Source of the DNA: Bacteroidales bacterium
Lineage (GTDB): Bacteria > Bacteroidota > Bacteroidia > Bacteroidales > 4484-276
Length of the DNA stretch: 6,966 nt
Reading direction: 5' to 3'
NCBI GenBank assembly: GCA_018400545.1
Contig: JAGYLT010000121.1
Span: 1-6,966, forward strand
In this document: positions 1 to 5,769 of the stretch, piece after piece
Layout: every line of letters starts with the position of its first letter
Numbering within the stretch: the stretch's first letter is position 1
Made by a program: the position numbers and the translations under genes
Notes under the pieces: model-generated
Told to the model about the DNA's origin: nothing
The model's database searches: none
What the model saw: the letters and a program-made list of their open reading frames with translations, nothing else

Positions 1-949
1 GCATATAATTTTCCCACAGATTTTTGGTGTCCCCGCTTTCTACCATAATTTTTATTGCTTCCAGGTTATATGGCAGGGCTTCAGCATACTTTTCCTGCAA
101 AACATAAACATGGCCGATGTTGGCGAGAGGAACCAGCGAAAACCGGGTTTGGCCTTTGGCTTTGGCACGCTCGTAAATATTTCTGTAATCAGTCAGTGCT
201 TCATCATACCTTTCCATGTATTTCAGGATATTGCCGCGGCCGTTGAGGGCTGCCATCAGCATAAAATCAGCATCTTCCAGTTCGCGGCAAATTTCGATGG
301 ACCTGTTTACGGTTTCCAGTGCCGTTTCAAGTTCGCCTTCCACAAATAGCAAACTCGAAGCTTTAAATCTTAACGACTGGGCCATAGCGCGTTTTTCATC
401 AAGTTCCTCAAATATCTCAATCGCTTTTTGACAATAGTCGGCACTTTCACGATATTTATCTTCATAATAAAGCAGATTGCACAGGCCGGTATAACAGTTT
501 GCAATTCCTTTCTGGTTGTCCGTGGCTTCGTATAATGCCAGGGCTGCCATCAGTTCTTTCATGGCACCGGGGTAGTCGGCGGTTGCATTGTACCAGACTT
601 CTGTATCGAGATGAGCGCGTGCCATCCCGGCTGTATCCTGCTGATCATAATAGAAATCCTTCACCTTTTCGAAATAATATAAGGCTGAATCCATCACACC
701 AAATTCCTCATGATAAATAGCCATATTGCGCAGTGCATCAGGGTATGCATTCCCTGCTCCTGATAATTCTGCCTTATCAATTGCTTCATGAGCAAGCGCT
801 TTTAAACCGGCCGTATCAGCTTCACTTATTTTTACTGAAATATATTTATTGAGCGAATCAATATTTTTTGAGCCATCATCCAGGGCCATTGATTCACCCG
901 AAAAAATCAGCATAAAAACCACACCATATAAAAACACGCTTAATTTCAT
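1..949 (-). CDS. Exported TPR-repeat protein (5' part, runs off the window)
   Basis: An open frame reads leftward from the ATG at 949-947 for 316 codons without a stop and leaves the window at position 1, so the C-terminus is missing. The first ~22 residues look like a Sec signal peptide (MKLS, a hydrophobic stretch VFLYGVVFMLIF, cleavage probably after SMA). From about residue 70 there are about six consecutive TPR-like helical pairs of 36-40 residues: ~70-105, 108-145, 148-185, 188-225, 228-265 and 268-305. Each carries the usual small/aromatic pattern, for example ALYYFEKV, YRESADYCQKAIEIF, YDEALTDYRNIYE and YAEALPYNLEAI. In Bacteroidota, exported TPR stretches like this often lead into a membrane helix plus a histidine kinase, a LuxR-type helix-turn-helix or a cyclase domain, but that part is not visible and I do not assign it. 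No Shine-Dalgarno sequence precedes the start. Confidence 0.85.
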   Translation of the reverse strand, partial: MKLSVFLYGVVFMLIFSGESMALDDGSKNIDSLNKYISVKISEADTAGLKALAHEAIDKAELSGAGNAYPDALRNMAIYHEEFGVMDSALYYFEKVKDFYYDQQDTAGMARAHLDTEVWYNATADYPGAMKELMAALALYEATDNQKGIANCYTGLCNLLYYEDKYRESADYCQKAIEIFEELDEKRAMAQSLRFKASSLLFVEGELETALETVNRSIEICRELEDADFMLMAALNGRGNILKYMERYDEALTDYRNIYERAKAKGQTRFSLVPLANIGHVYVLQEKYAEALPYNLEAIKIMVESGDTKNLWENYM

Positions 950-1348
950 ATAAAATTGATTTATAAATGTCCGTTTAACGGAAACCAAGTTAGAAGAGAT
1001 CAATATTATCAGTCCATTTCTTTTGTCGGTTGTTTTGATCAGCCACTCGCCGCAAAACATGCACTCTCAAACACGGAATTGATAATACTGTTCAATAACC
1101 CAATAAATAATTATTTACAAATTCTACGGCATATTCGATGGAGGGCATTATAATCGATATTATAAATGGGTATATTACTATTTTTGATTCATAATCGCTG
1201 ATTAGCTTTTGTGGCCATATCAAATTTAAAACCACCAGGGAAAATAGTTAATGTTTTTTTTTGTGCGCCGGACTTCCCCTTAAAGGAAATTGAGGAGTAG
1301 CGCAGGCCACTGGATAAACCACTATTTTGATGATTTTGATGATCTCAA
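950..1348. other. Gene-free spacer between the TPR gene and the methyltransferase gene
   Basis: About 400 bases with no convincing coding region. The short open frame at 956-1153 (+) has no recognisable domain and overlaps the TPR leader. Things seen here: a palindrome at 970-982, a T9 run at 1254-1262, a GC-richer block at about 1265-1310, and a tandem 9-mer TTTTGATGA at 1325-1333 and 1334-1342 just downstream of the methyltransferase stop. On the minus strand a TAAATTTG (1228-1221) matches the Bacteroidota -7 box, but no -33 TTG sits at the right distance. Confidence 0.6.
970..982. repeat. Perfect short inverted repeat in the TPR gene leader
   Basis: TCCGTT-T-AACGGA is a perfect 6+6 palindrome with a 1-base centre, lying 20 bases upstream of the TPR start codon. 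A dyad with so small a centre is a better fit to a protein-binding half-site pair than to an RNA hairpin. An operator role is inference only. Confidence 0.4.
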
Positions 1349-1951
1349 TTATCCACAAAAATAATCCCACCAAAACAGGCCTTTACCGGGCTTTCCTTTG
1401 CGCAGTTGCGACTGCCCGATTACTTCCATGGCCTCGTCCAGGGTATTCGACATCCGGAACTTCTTTACGAAATTGGCTAAAAATCCGCGCCGCAGGTCGG
1501 TGATGAGGATTATCGCATCCGGCTTTGCCACCCGCTCGATTTCGCTAAGCATCTGCACGGGCTCCTCCACAATGTGCAGCAGAAAGGTGTTGATCACCAA
1601 ATCGAAGCTGTCGTCCGGAAAATCCATTTTTTGTGCATCCCCTTTGTATAAACTGATCCGGTCGCTCAGTCCGGCATCCGTCAACAGATGCCTGCCAATT
1701 TCCAGCAAAGGATCAGCCAGATCGATCCCGGTAATTTCAGCTTCGGGAAAAGCTTTTGCAATTTCGATGGGGATGGAAGCAAATCCACAGCCTGCATCCA
1801 GCACCTTTCCGCCCTGGAAATCCATCTTTTTCAGCACACCTGCCAATCGCGCGCCCATGCGTTGAATGCTGTTTTTGTTTCGTTTGTAATAGCCTGAGGC
1901 CCAGTCTGCATCTTCGAATATGCGTGGATGGGTCAGTTCAATTTTTTTCAT
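1349..1951 (-). CDS. Class I SAM-dependent methyltransferase (Methyltransf_11/25-like)
   Basis: A 200-residue protein with the Rossmann-type SAM-binding core. Motif I is VLDAGCGFA at residues 50-58. The acidic end of strand 2 that contacts the ribose is in GIDLAD (75-80). The GDA before QKMDFPDDSFDLVI (104-120) is the adenine-contacting region and motif II. The VAKPDAIILITD stretch (141-152) corresponds to strand 5 after the usual LKP turn. This architecture is that of small-molecule methyltransferases of the UbiE-like group; substrate cannot be told from sequence. The C-terminus is short and ends in an aromatic, basic tail (RKGKPGKGLFWWDYFCG) with no obvious counterpart. Start at 1951 is the only ATG before the SAM core, with AGAG just upstream. 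It lies 144 bases downstream of the SRPBCC gene on the same strand and has a promoter-like sequence of its own. Confidence 0.88.
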   Translation of the reverse strand: MKKIELTHPRIFEDADWASGYYKRNKNSIQRMGARLAGVLKKMDFQGGKVLDAGCGFASIPIEIAKAFPEAEITGIDLADPLLEIGRHLLTDAGLSDRISLYKGDAQKMDFPDDSFDLVINTFLLHIVEEPVQMLSEIERVAKPDAIILITDLRRGFLANFVKKFRMSNTLDEAMEVIGQSQLRKGKPGKGLFWWDYFCG

Positions 1952-1980
1952 CTCTGGTAAGTTTAAACATATTCAAGTTG

Positions 1981-2010
1981 CAACTATATTTTACAATACA
2001 CAATATCAAA
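1981..2010 (-). promoter_or_regulatory. Candidate Bacteroidota promoter for the methyltransferase gene
   Basis: Reading on the minus strand, TTTG (2010-2007) is followed after 18 bases by TATAGTTG (1988-1981). This is 7 of 8 matches by position to the -33 TTTG / -7 TAnnTTTG pattern known for primary-sigma promoters in this phylum, with a G in place of the first T of TTTG. It leaves a leader of about 25 bases before the ATG at 1951. The match is imperfect, so this is a candidate only. Confidence 0.42.
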
Positions 2011-2088
2011 AACCAGCATACTTTCAAAATCAAACCTCATAAATCCACTCACTATGATAATTTAACAAACTGTTCACTACCTGCTGTC

Positions 2089-2123
2089 TAACTTCCTACT
2101 TCTTACTTCCTACTCCCAACTCC
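2089..2123 (-). repeat. Tandem heptamer repeat (about five units) across the SRPBCC stop codon
   Basis: On the plus strand five consecutive 7-mers fit YWACTYC: TAACTTC, CTACTTC, TTACTTC, CTACTCC and CAACTCC. Read in the gene direction they are RGAGTWR/GAAGTWR units. The SRPBCC stop (CTA at 2096-2098, TAG on the coding strand) lies inside the second unit, so the last eight residues of that protein (LGVGSKK and neighbours) are encoded by the repeat rather than by conserved sequence. Because seven is not a multiple of three, gain or loss of a unit would change the C-terminus and the stop. Confidence 0.8.
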
Positions 2124-2593
2124 TCCCGTTCCACGAATGCCTTCATATTCTGCCCCTCTTCAATCATATGCTTTTCCGTTTTGCTTAACATCTGTTTAAC
2201 TTTATTAAATTTGAATGCCAGGTATAACCGCCCGAACCGAAAATACGTTTGGGCGCGAAAAACAACTTTTCCGCCTGAATCTTCGATCATCCACTCAAGC
2301 CGTGGACACATAAACGATAGTGGCCAGTCGGGCTTAAGGGTGATCTTATGATTGGGGATCGATTCTATGCAAGTCCCTTTTATTTCCATGATTTCGCCTT
2401 CAATGGTTTCTTCTGCTTCCAGCCTGGAACCAACCTCAAGCGGTTTCCCTTTCGTCCACCGGAAGTAGGCATGGTCCTGCGGGTGCCAGTCGAGATAATG
2501 TTCCTCGATGTGATATAAAAAATTCCAGATTCGCTCTGCCGGCGCATTGATTTCAATTGAATTTTCGACCAGGAATTTCTTAAATATGCTCAT
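2096..2593 (-). CDS. SRPBCC-family (START/polyketide-cyclase-like) protein
   Basis: A 165-residue protein that matches the helix-grip SRPBCC fold. It starts with the first-strand signature (VENSIEINAPAERIWNFLYHIEEHYLDWHP, residues 9-38), in which an Ala-Pro-x-x-x-Ile/Val-Trp turn leads into the first helix. It then has the HAYFRWTKGKPLEVGSRL stretch (41-58), beta strands through 60-120 (IEGEIMEIKGTCIESIP, KITLKPDWPLSFMCPRLEW, GGKVVFRAQTYFRFG), and the long C-terminal helix (127-157, ending EEGQNMKAFVE). The family binds hydrophobic ligands, or acts as cyclases or ligand carriers; no catalytic residues identify a reaction here. It is probably cytoplasmic, with no signal peptide. The last ~8 residues come from a heptamer repeat and are unlikely to be functional. 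A good promoter match lies 33-63 bases upstream of the ATG. Confidence 0.82.
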   Translation of the reverse strand: MSIFKKFLVENSIEINAPAERIWNFLYHIEEHYLDWHPQDHAYFRWTKGKPLEVGSRLEAEETIEGEIMEIKGTCIESIPNHKITLKPDWPLSFMCPRLEWMIEDSGGKVVFRAQTYFRFGRLYLAFKFNKVKQMLSKTEKHMIEEGQNMKAFVEREELGVGSKK

Positions 2594-2625
2594 CTTGAGT
2601 TGTTAGCCAGTTTATAAAAAGTACC

Positions 2626-2656
2626 CAAATATACAAAATGATTGATTGCATACAAT
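2626..2656 (-). promoter_or_regulatory. Bacteroidota-type promoter for the SRPBCC gene
   Basis: On the minus strand ATTG (2656-2653) is separated by exactly 19 bases from TATATTTG (2633-2626). TATATTTG is a full match to the TAnnTTTG -7 box, and the TTG with 19-base spacing matches the phylum's -33 element. Transcription would begin near 2620 and give a leader of about 25-30 bases before the ATG at 2593. Confidence 0.7.
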
Positions 2657-2785
2657 TACTTTTTATCCTTTTACCCGCTAAAAAAGTTCAGGAATAGCAC
2701 AATTAAGATCAACATAAAGTTGTCGAAGCCTGACTGCAATTGATAAAACACCACGGAGACATACATGCAATTTTTATTAATCAAC

Positions 2786-2814
2786 CGATGGAATCCGGAT
2801 TTGCTTTTCCATCG
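2786..2814. repeat. Inverted repeat, 8-bp perfect stem
   Basis: CGATGGAA (2786-2793) pairs perfectly with TTCCATCG (2807-2814) around a 13-base loop. No T-run follows on either strand, so it does not look like an intrinsic terminator. It sits between the SRPBCC promoter and the plus-strand gene. Function unknown. Confidence 0.5.
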
Positions 2815-3349
2815 AATCACAAAATCTATAATCATTTCAGCAAAAACTAAACATTCCTGTTTCATAACAGTGGGGTATTACCCAAATGTTGCATACTTTA
2901 GCTCACATTATTCAAAAATATCTTTTGAATTACAGCGTACTTTCCCCGAAGGGATCCCTATGAGAAGTGCGCGGATAAGAGGAAATTATATACGTCAGGT
3001 TAAAAATCGTAGCCATTGAATCATGAGAACTTTTGCTTTTCTTTTTTCGATCATATTTGTGCTGGCTGATGTTTTTACTGCCAACAGCCAAAGCTCACAT
3101 ATCCCCGCCTAACGTTCGGAATTTACTTTTGTAAACACCTTAGCTACCCAGGACACTACCATTGGTGCCGGCTACTCGTTTTATGCGGCAGTATGGCCAT
3201 TGTTGCGGATGTATCCCGGACAGTGGGAAATACAATCCGGACTGGTGAGCACATGGATGTTTGCGCAGCCAACAGGCAACGAGCCGCCGGGTTTTTTCTA
3301 TTCGGATATCGAAGGCGGCCCGGGCTGGTGGCACGATACCCGTTTTGGT

Positions 3350-3358
3350 AAAAAAAAA
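3350..3358 (+). repeat. A9 homopolymer at the frameshift point
   Basis: Nine A residues follow GGT. Upstream coding sense is in the frame of position 3023, downstream sense in the frame of 3373. Eight As would join them as GKKTPK. The run is a slippage hotspot, either as mutation (8 to 9) or, less likely here, as a transcriptional slippage site. Confidence 0.75.
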
Positions 3359-3372
3359 CACCCAAATTCATT

Positions 3373-4116
3373 ATGGGCGGCGTGGCACAAACGCTCAGCC
3401 ATTTTTTGGATAACGATCCCAGTGGCGAATTTGTTTACCTGTGGGATGAAAATGATGATTTCGTTCCTCGTGAAGATGTGTGGGTTCGCTATGAGCGTGA
3501 ATTCGGCGCTCTGAAACATGGTGATCTAAATGTTGGATTTGGCACAGGTGATGACAGCATTGGCCCTGAATACAGTTTTGGTTACCGGTTGGGCGCATTT
3601 ATGGATGACCAGGTATTGATCATCAAAACGGCCTGGGGAGGTAAAAACCTGGCGGTTGAATTCAGGCCACCGGGCTCCGGCAGCGAAACCGGCCCCTACT
3701 ACCAACAAATTTTGGAGGATGTAGGGTTTGCAATTATAAACATCCAGAATGAATTTATAAACTGGACGGAATACGGGATTGAAGTTTCAACGGAGGCTTT
3801 TTATGACTTTGTGGTAACCGGAGACAGGTCCTTAATTGCGAATTTTACTATTGCCAGTAATTTTACTCAGATTGAACCAGGGACATTCCTGGTTTATCCG
3901 AATCCTTCGTCCGGGATATTTACTATTGTTCTGGAAGAATCTGTATCCGGGTCAGTTACTAAAATTTTCAAAATGTCCGGTGAGCAGGTCTTTCAGCGGC
4001 AAACTTCAGCAAGCAAAATTGAAATTGAACCGGAAAGTTTTGAAAATGGTGTATATTTGATTCAATTGATTTCAGATGGTAATAATCATCAAACCAAATT
4101 CATACTTAGTCAGTAA
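3373..4116 (+). CDS. Intact 3' reading frame of the broken gene: SASA fragment, InlB-like half repeat, T9SS type A sorting domain
   Basis: This 247-codon frame, open from 3352, is what an automatic annotator would call as a gene; it has no signal peptide, so its product could not reach the T9SS by itself. Residues 6-126 match the central part of SASA-domain proteins: the DNDP region, EDVWVRYE (35-41), LNVGFG...IGPEYSFGYRLG (52-74), VLIIKTAWGGKNLAVEFRPP (81-100) and GPYYQQIL (107-114). About 128-158 (FINWTEYGIEVSTEAFYDF, then VTGDRSLIANF) is the second half of a Bacteroidota InlB-like/bacterial repeat module, whose first half (the GxxVTLTAxPNEGYxF part) is missing. Residues 172-247 are a complete T9SS sorting domain, with VYPNPSSGIF near its start and GVYLIQL...TKFIL near its end. 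The ATG used here lies in the SASA region and is probably not a natural start. Confidence 0.6.
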   Translation: MGGVAQTLSHFLDNDPSGEFVYLWDENDDFVPREDVWVRYEREFGALKHGDLNVGFGTGDDSIGPEYSFGYRLGAFMDDQVLIIKTAWGGKNLAVEFRPPGSGSETGPYYQQILEDVGFAIINIQNEFINWTEYGIEVSTEAFYDFVVTGDRSLIANFTIASNFTQIEPGTFLVYPNPSSGIFTIVLEESVSGSVTKIFKMSGEQVFQRQTSASKIEIEPESFENGVYLIQLISDGNNHQTKFILSQ

Positions 4117-4291
4117 TTAACTTTAAAGGCAATATTTACATATATTCAAGCACTTTCTATTGCATTGGTGGTAGCGGTATGTGTATTCCTGGTTCTATGT
4201 AAACCCTCTTTGGACACCGGGATTCACGATGGCTTTTGGGATAAAACCTCAAAATTAAGCGATATCTTCACGCCTGACCCGACAATAGCCT
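4117..4291. other. Convergent spacer with an unexplained coding-like stretch
   Basis: Between the stop of the plus-strand gene and the stop of the minus-strand pRiA4b-like gene. The frame of positions 4117-4342 (+) stays open directly after the T9SS stop and reads as a membrane-helix-like stretch (ALSIALVVAVCVFLVLC) followed by a polar tail (KPSLDTGIHDGFWDKTSKLS), but it has no ATG and no start signal. It may be a remnant or chance. I found no hairpin followed by a T-run to act as a terminator on either side. Confidence 0.3.
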
Positions 4292-4870
4292 TTAAAACGG
4301 GTTATAAAATCCATAGCCGGGAGTCTGCAATTGCGCATTGATCTCATCAACGTTAAAGTAGGTAGGATCAAAATCACCCCCGATCCATTCGCTCATGTCT
4401 TCATATTCCTCATGCTTTGGGTCACCAATAATTTCCAGCATATCGTCATATCCCCAGAGGCCTCCGCAATCTTCAGGCGGACAATTCATCTTGCCCTTGA
4501 TACAGACAGGGTAAAACTGATTTGGGTCGGGCTCCAATATTTTTTCAAGCAAAATATTATGCTGCCAGCCATCCCCAAAATCGTATTCATAAATCATTTT
4601 TTCTTTTTCACGGGTAAGGAAATCCGATACCTTCATGTTTTCATAGTCGATGCCGAAATCGTCCATCATCATTTCATCCGGCAGTTTTTTGGTGTAATAC
4701 TCGCCATCATAAATGAACTGGTGGAGATGTGCATTCATCCACCCCATAGTGGCTTGTAATACAAAGTGAAATTCGGACATTAACATATCCGAAGGGACTA
4801 AGATCCGTCGCCAGATGTTTGGCTTTGAACCTCTAAGATTTACTTTGATTTGGTAAATTTTCTTACTCAT
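4292..4870 (-). CDS. Plasmid pRiA4b ORF-3-like family protein
   Basis: A 192-residue protein with the hallmarks of the PRiA4_ORF3 (PF07929) domain over nearly its full length. The N-terminus is YQIKVNLRGSKPNIWRRILVP (6-26), the typical Ile-x-Leu-x-Gly/Ser-x-x-Pro-x-Ile-Trp-Arg-Arg pattern. Next come FHFVLQATMGWMNAHLHQF (34-52), IYEYDFGDGWQHNILLEKI (93-111), and the cysteine-bearing CPPEDCGGLWGYDDMLE (130-146) after C123. A typical HEEYEDMSEWIGGDFDPTYF (153-172) ends the domain. Length fits the family. The molecular function is not established; homologues occur on plasmids and beside mobile elements as well as in ordinary chromosomes. The conserved Cys/His/Asp residues could bind metal, but that is inference. 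No mobile-element genes are seen next to it. It converges with the broken T9SS gene and lies 107 bases downstream of the DUF4386 gene. Confidence 0.9.
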   Translation of the reverse strand: MSKKIYQIKVNLRGSKPNIWRRILVPSDMLMSEFHFVLQATMGWMNAHLHQFIYDGEYYTKKLPDEMMMDDFGIDYENMKVSDFLTREKEKMIYEYDFGDGWQHNILLEKILEPDPNQFYPVCIKGKMNCPPEDCGGLWGYDDMLEIIGDPKHEEYEDMSEWIGGDFDPTYFNVDEINAQLQTPGYGFYNPF

Positions 4871-4977
4871 ATTGTTGGTTTTTTGCTTATGATTGATGTA
4901 ATCGAAATACCTGCGAAATTAACAAAATTCAACTCTAAATAAAGCATAACAGTTCGTTTAATTAAAACCGTTAAGTC

Positions 4978-5691
4978 TTATTCATAGTATTCAGTGGCTT
5001 TTGGCTGATCTTTTACACCTTTGATGAGCAGCCATAATGTTAACGACAATTCCCCAACCACGCCGGGCAATACCACGATCATCATAAAAATATCAGCATA
5101 GTCATCATATCCAGCCATCATAAAATTGGCAAAGCTGTCCACGAGATAGCCAACTCCGGCAATGATCAACAGAATTCCTAAAATGCCAGGGATGTAGTTC
5201 GCTTTACGCACAAGCCATCCGAGGAAAACAAGGTGAATACCGAAAAATATAAGCCCGATGAGCCACAAGGTGTTAAAGGCCTCCAGCGAACGCATCACTT
5301 CTATTGCGATCCATTCCTGATCAGCTCCGGCGAGATACCCGCCACCGTTAGCCAGTTGAATTACTTCCACGAGATGAAACAAAGCCACACCGAAAATGGT
5401 ACCGTTCACCAATCTGAACCAGGCCTGAAACAGGGACATATTTCTGTTTACCGGTTTCAGCAACAGGTACAATGCCCATGCCAGCATCAGATCGAAGATC
5501 ACCATCAGGATGAAACTGAAAATCCCAATCCGGAACAATCCGTCTGACTCCCTTATATTTTGCAGGGTGGTTGCTCCGTCACCAGGAACAACGAGGCCTT
5601 CAATTACAAAAAAATTGGCGAAAATGCCTGTAATAAAAATAATGAGATAGCCTATGCCGGCCAGTCTGGAAATGCTTTTTAATGAATTCAT
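4978..5691 (-). CDS. DUF4386 family integral membrane protein
   Basis: A 237-residue protein if started at the ATG at 5691. The frame is open to an ATG at 5751 (257 residues), but the extra 20 residues (MRVFCFRVIISKNTLKLSET) are basic and unlike the family, which normally begins just before a K/R-SxxRxAGxxYLxI segment, here SLKSISRLAGIGYLIIFITG. Six hydrophobic segments are visible at about 8-30, 54-78, 93-115, 140-163, 167-190 and 201-224, the usual number for DUF4386. The loop after helix 1 (VVPGDGATTLQNIRESDGLFRIGI) and the FRLVNGTIFGVAL stretch are also family-like. Function is unknown; it should sit in the cytoplasmic membrane. It follows the MDR gene by 78 bases on the same strand and may be co-transcribed with it. 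Confidence 0.85.
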   Translation of the reverse strand: MNSLKSISRLAGIGYLIIFITGIFANFFVIEGLVVPGDGATTLQNIRESDGLFRIGIFSFILMVIFDLMLAWALYLLLKPVNRNMSLFQAWFRLVNGTIFGVALFHLVEVIQLANGGGYLAGADQEWIAIEVMRSLEAFNTLWLIGLIFFGIHLVFLGWLVRKANYIPGILGILLIIAGVGYLVDSFANFMMAGYDDYADIFMMIVVLPGVVGELSLTLWLLIKGVKDQPKATEYYE

Positions 5692-5769
5692 GGTTTCAGA
5701 AAGTTTAAGTGTGTTTTTACTGATTATTACGCGAAAACAAAAAACACGCAACAGTATATCTTGTTTAGT

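Larger units (their letters stand above)
2594..3022. other. Divergent intergenic region between the SRPBCC gene and the broken T9SS gene
   Basis: About 430 bases without a believable gene. The open frames at 2671-2865 (-) and 2765-3019 (+) have no domain and no supporting start signal. The region holds the SRPBCC promoter (2626-2656), an 8-bp stem inverted repeat (2786-2814) and a GC-richer block (2937-2974) that resembles one at 1268-1306. I could not find a convincing -33/-7 pair for the plus-strand gene at 3023, which fits that gene being dead. Confidence 0.6.
3023..4116 (+). pseudogene. Broken T9SS-secreted protein with partial SASA/CE6-type esterase domain
   Basis: I read this as one inactivated gene. 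The ATG at 3023 opens a good signal peptide (MRTFAFLFSIIFVLADVFTANSQ), but the frame meets TAA at 3110-3112. The same frame then continues as protein-like sequence (EFTFVNTLATQDTTIGAGYS, later QSGLVSTWMFAQP and GGPGWWHDTRFG) to an A9 run at 3350-3358, after which the coding sense passes to the next frame (KKTPKFIMGG and on to the stop at 4114-4116). Removing one A restores continuity. The later frame holds the middle of a SASA (sialate O-acetylesterase/acetylxylan-esterase-like) domain, half an InlB-like repeat and a T9SS sorting domain. The nucleophile motif GQSN(M) and the late WHQG...D motif of SASA enzymes are both absent. The N-terminal module before the A9 run is not one I can name. One stop, one frameshift and missing domain pieces together argue for decay rather than recoding. 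Confidence 0.78.

Noticed and set aside
956..1153. 65-codon plus-strand open frame
   Set aside because: Overlaps the leader of the TPR gene on the other strand and shows no recognisable protein features.
1221..1228. TAAATTTG (minus strand) as a promoter for the TPR gene
   Set aside because: Matches the -7 box but has no -33 TTG at 17-20 bases and lies about 270 bases from the start codon.
1398..1865. 155-codon plus-strand open frame
   Set aside because: Antisense shadow of the methyltransferase gene, whose SAM motifs are clear.
2671..2865. 64-codon minus-strand open frame
   Set aside because: No domain, no promoter or start signal, contains the inverted repeat at 2786-2814, and the composition looks like AT-rich spacer.
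4122..4296. Inverted repeat TTTAAAGGC / GCCTTTAAA bounding the convergent spacer
   Set aside because: Arms are 9 bases with a palindromic TTTAAA core and a loop over 150 bases; this is within chance expectation and there is no target duplication or transposase to suggest a mobile element.
4292..4870. pRiA4b ORF-3-like gene as evidence of a plasmid or insertion sequence
   Set aside because: The family is also widespread in chromosomes, and no transposase, terminal repeats or plasmid functions are visible here.
5692..5751. N-terminal extension of the DUF4386 protein to the ATG at 5751
   Set aside because: The extra 20 residues are not family-like, and the ATG at 5691 fits the usual N-terminus.
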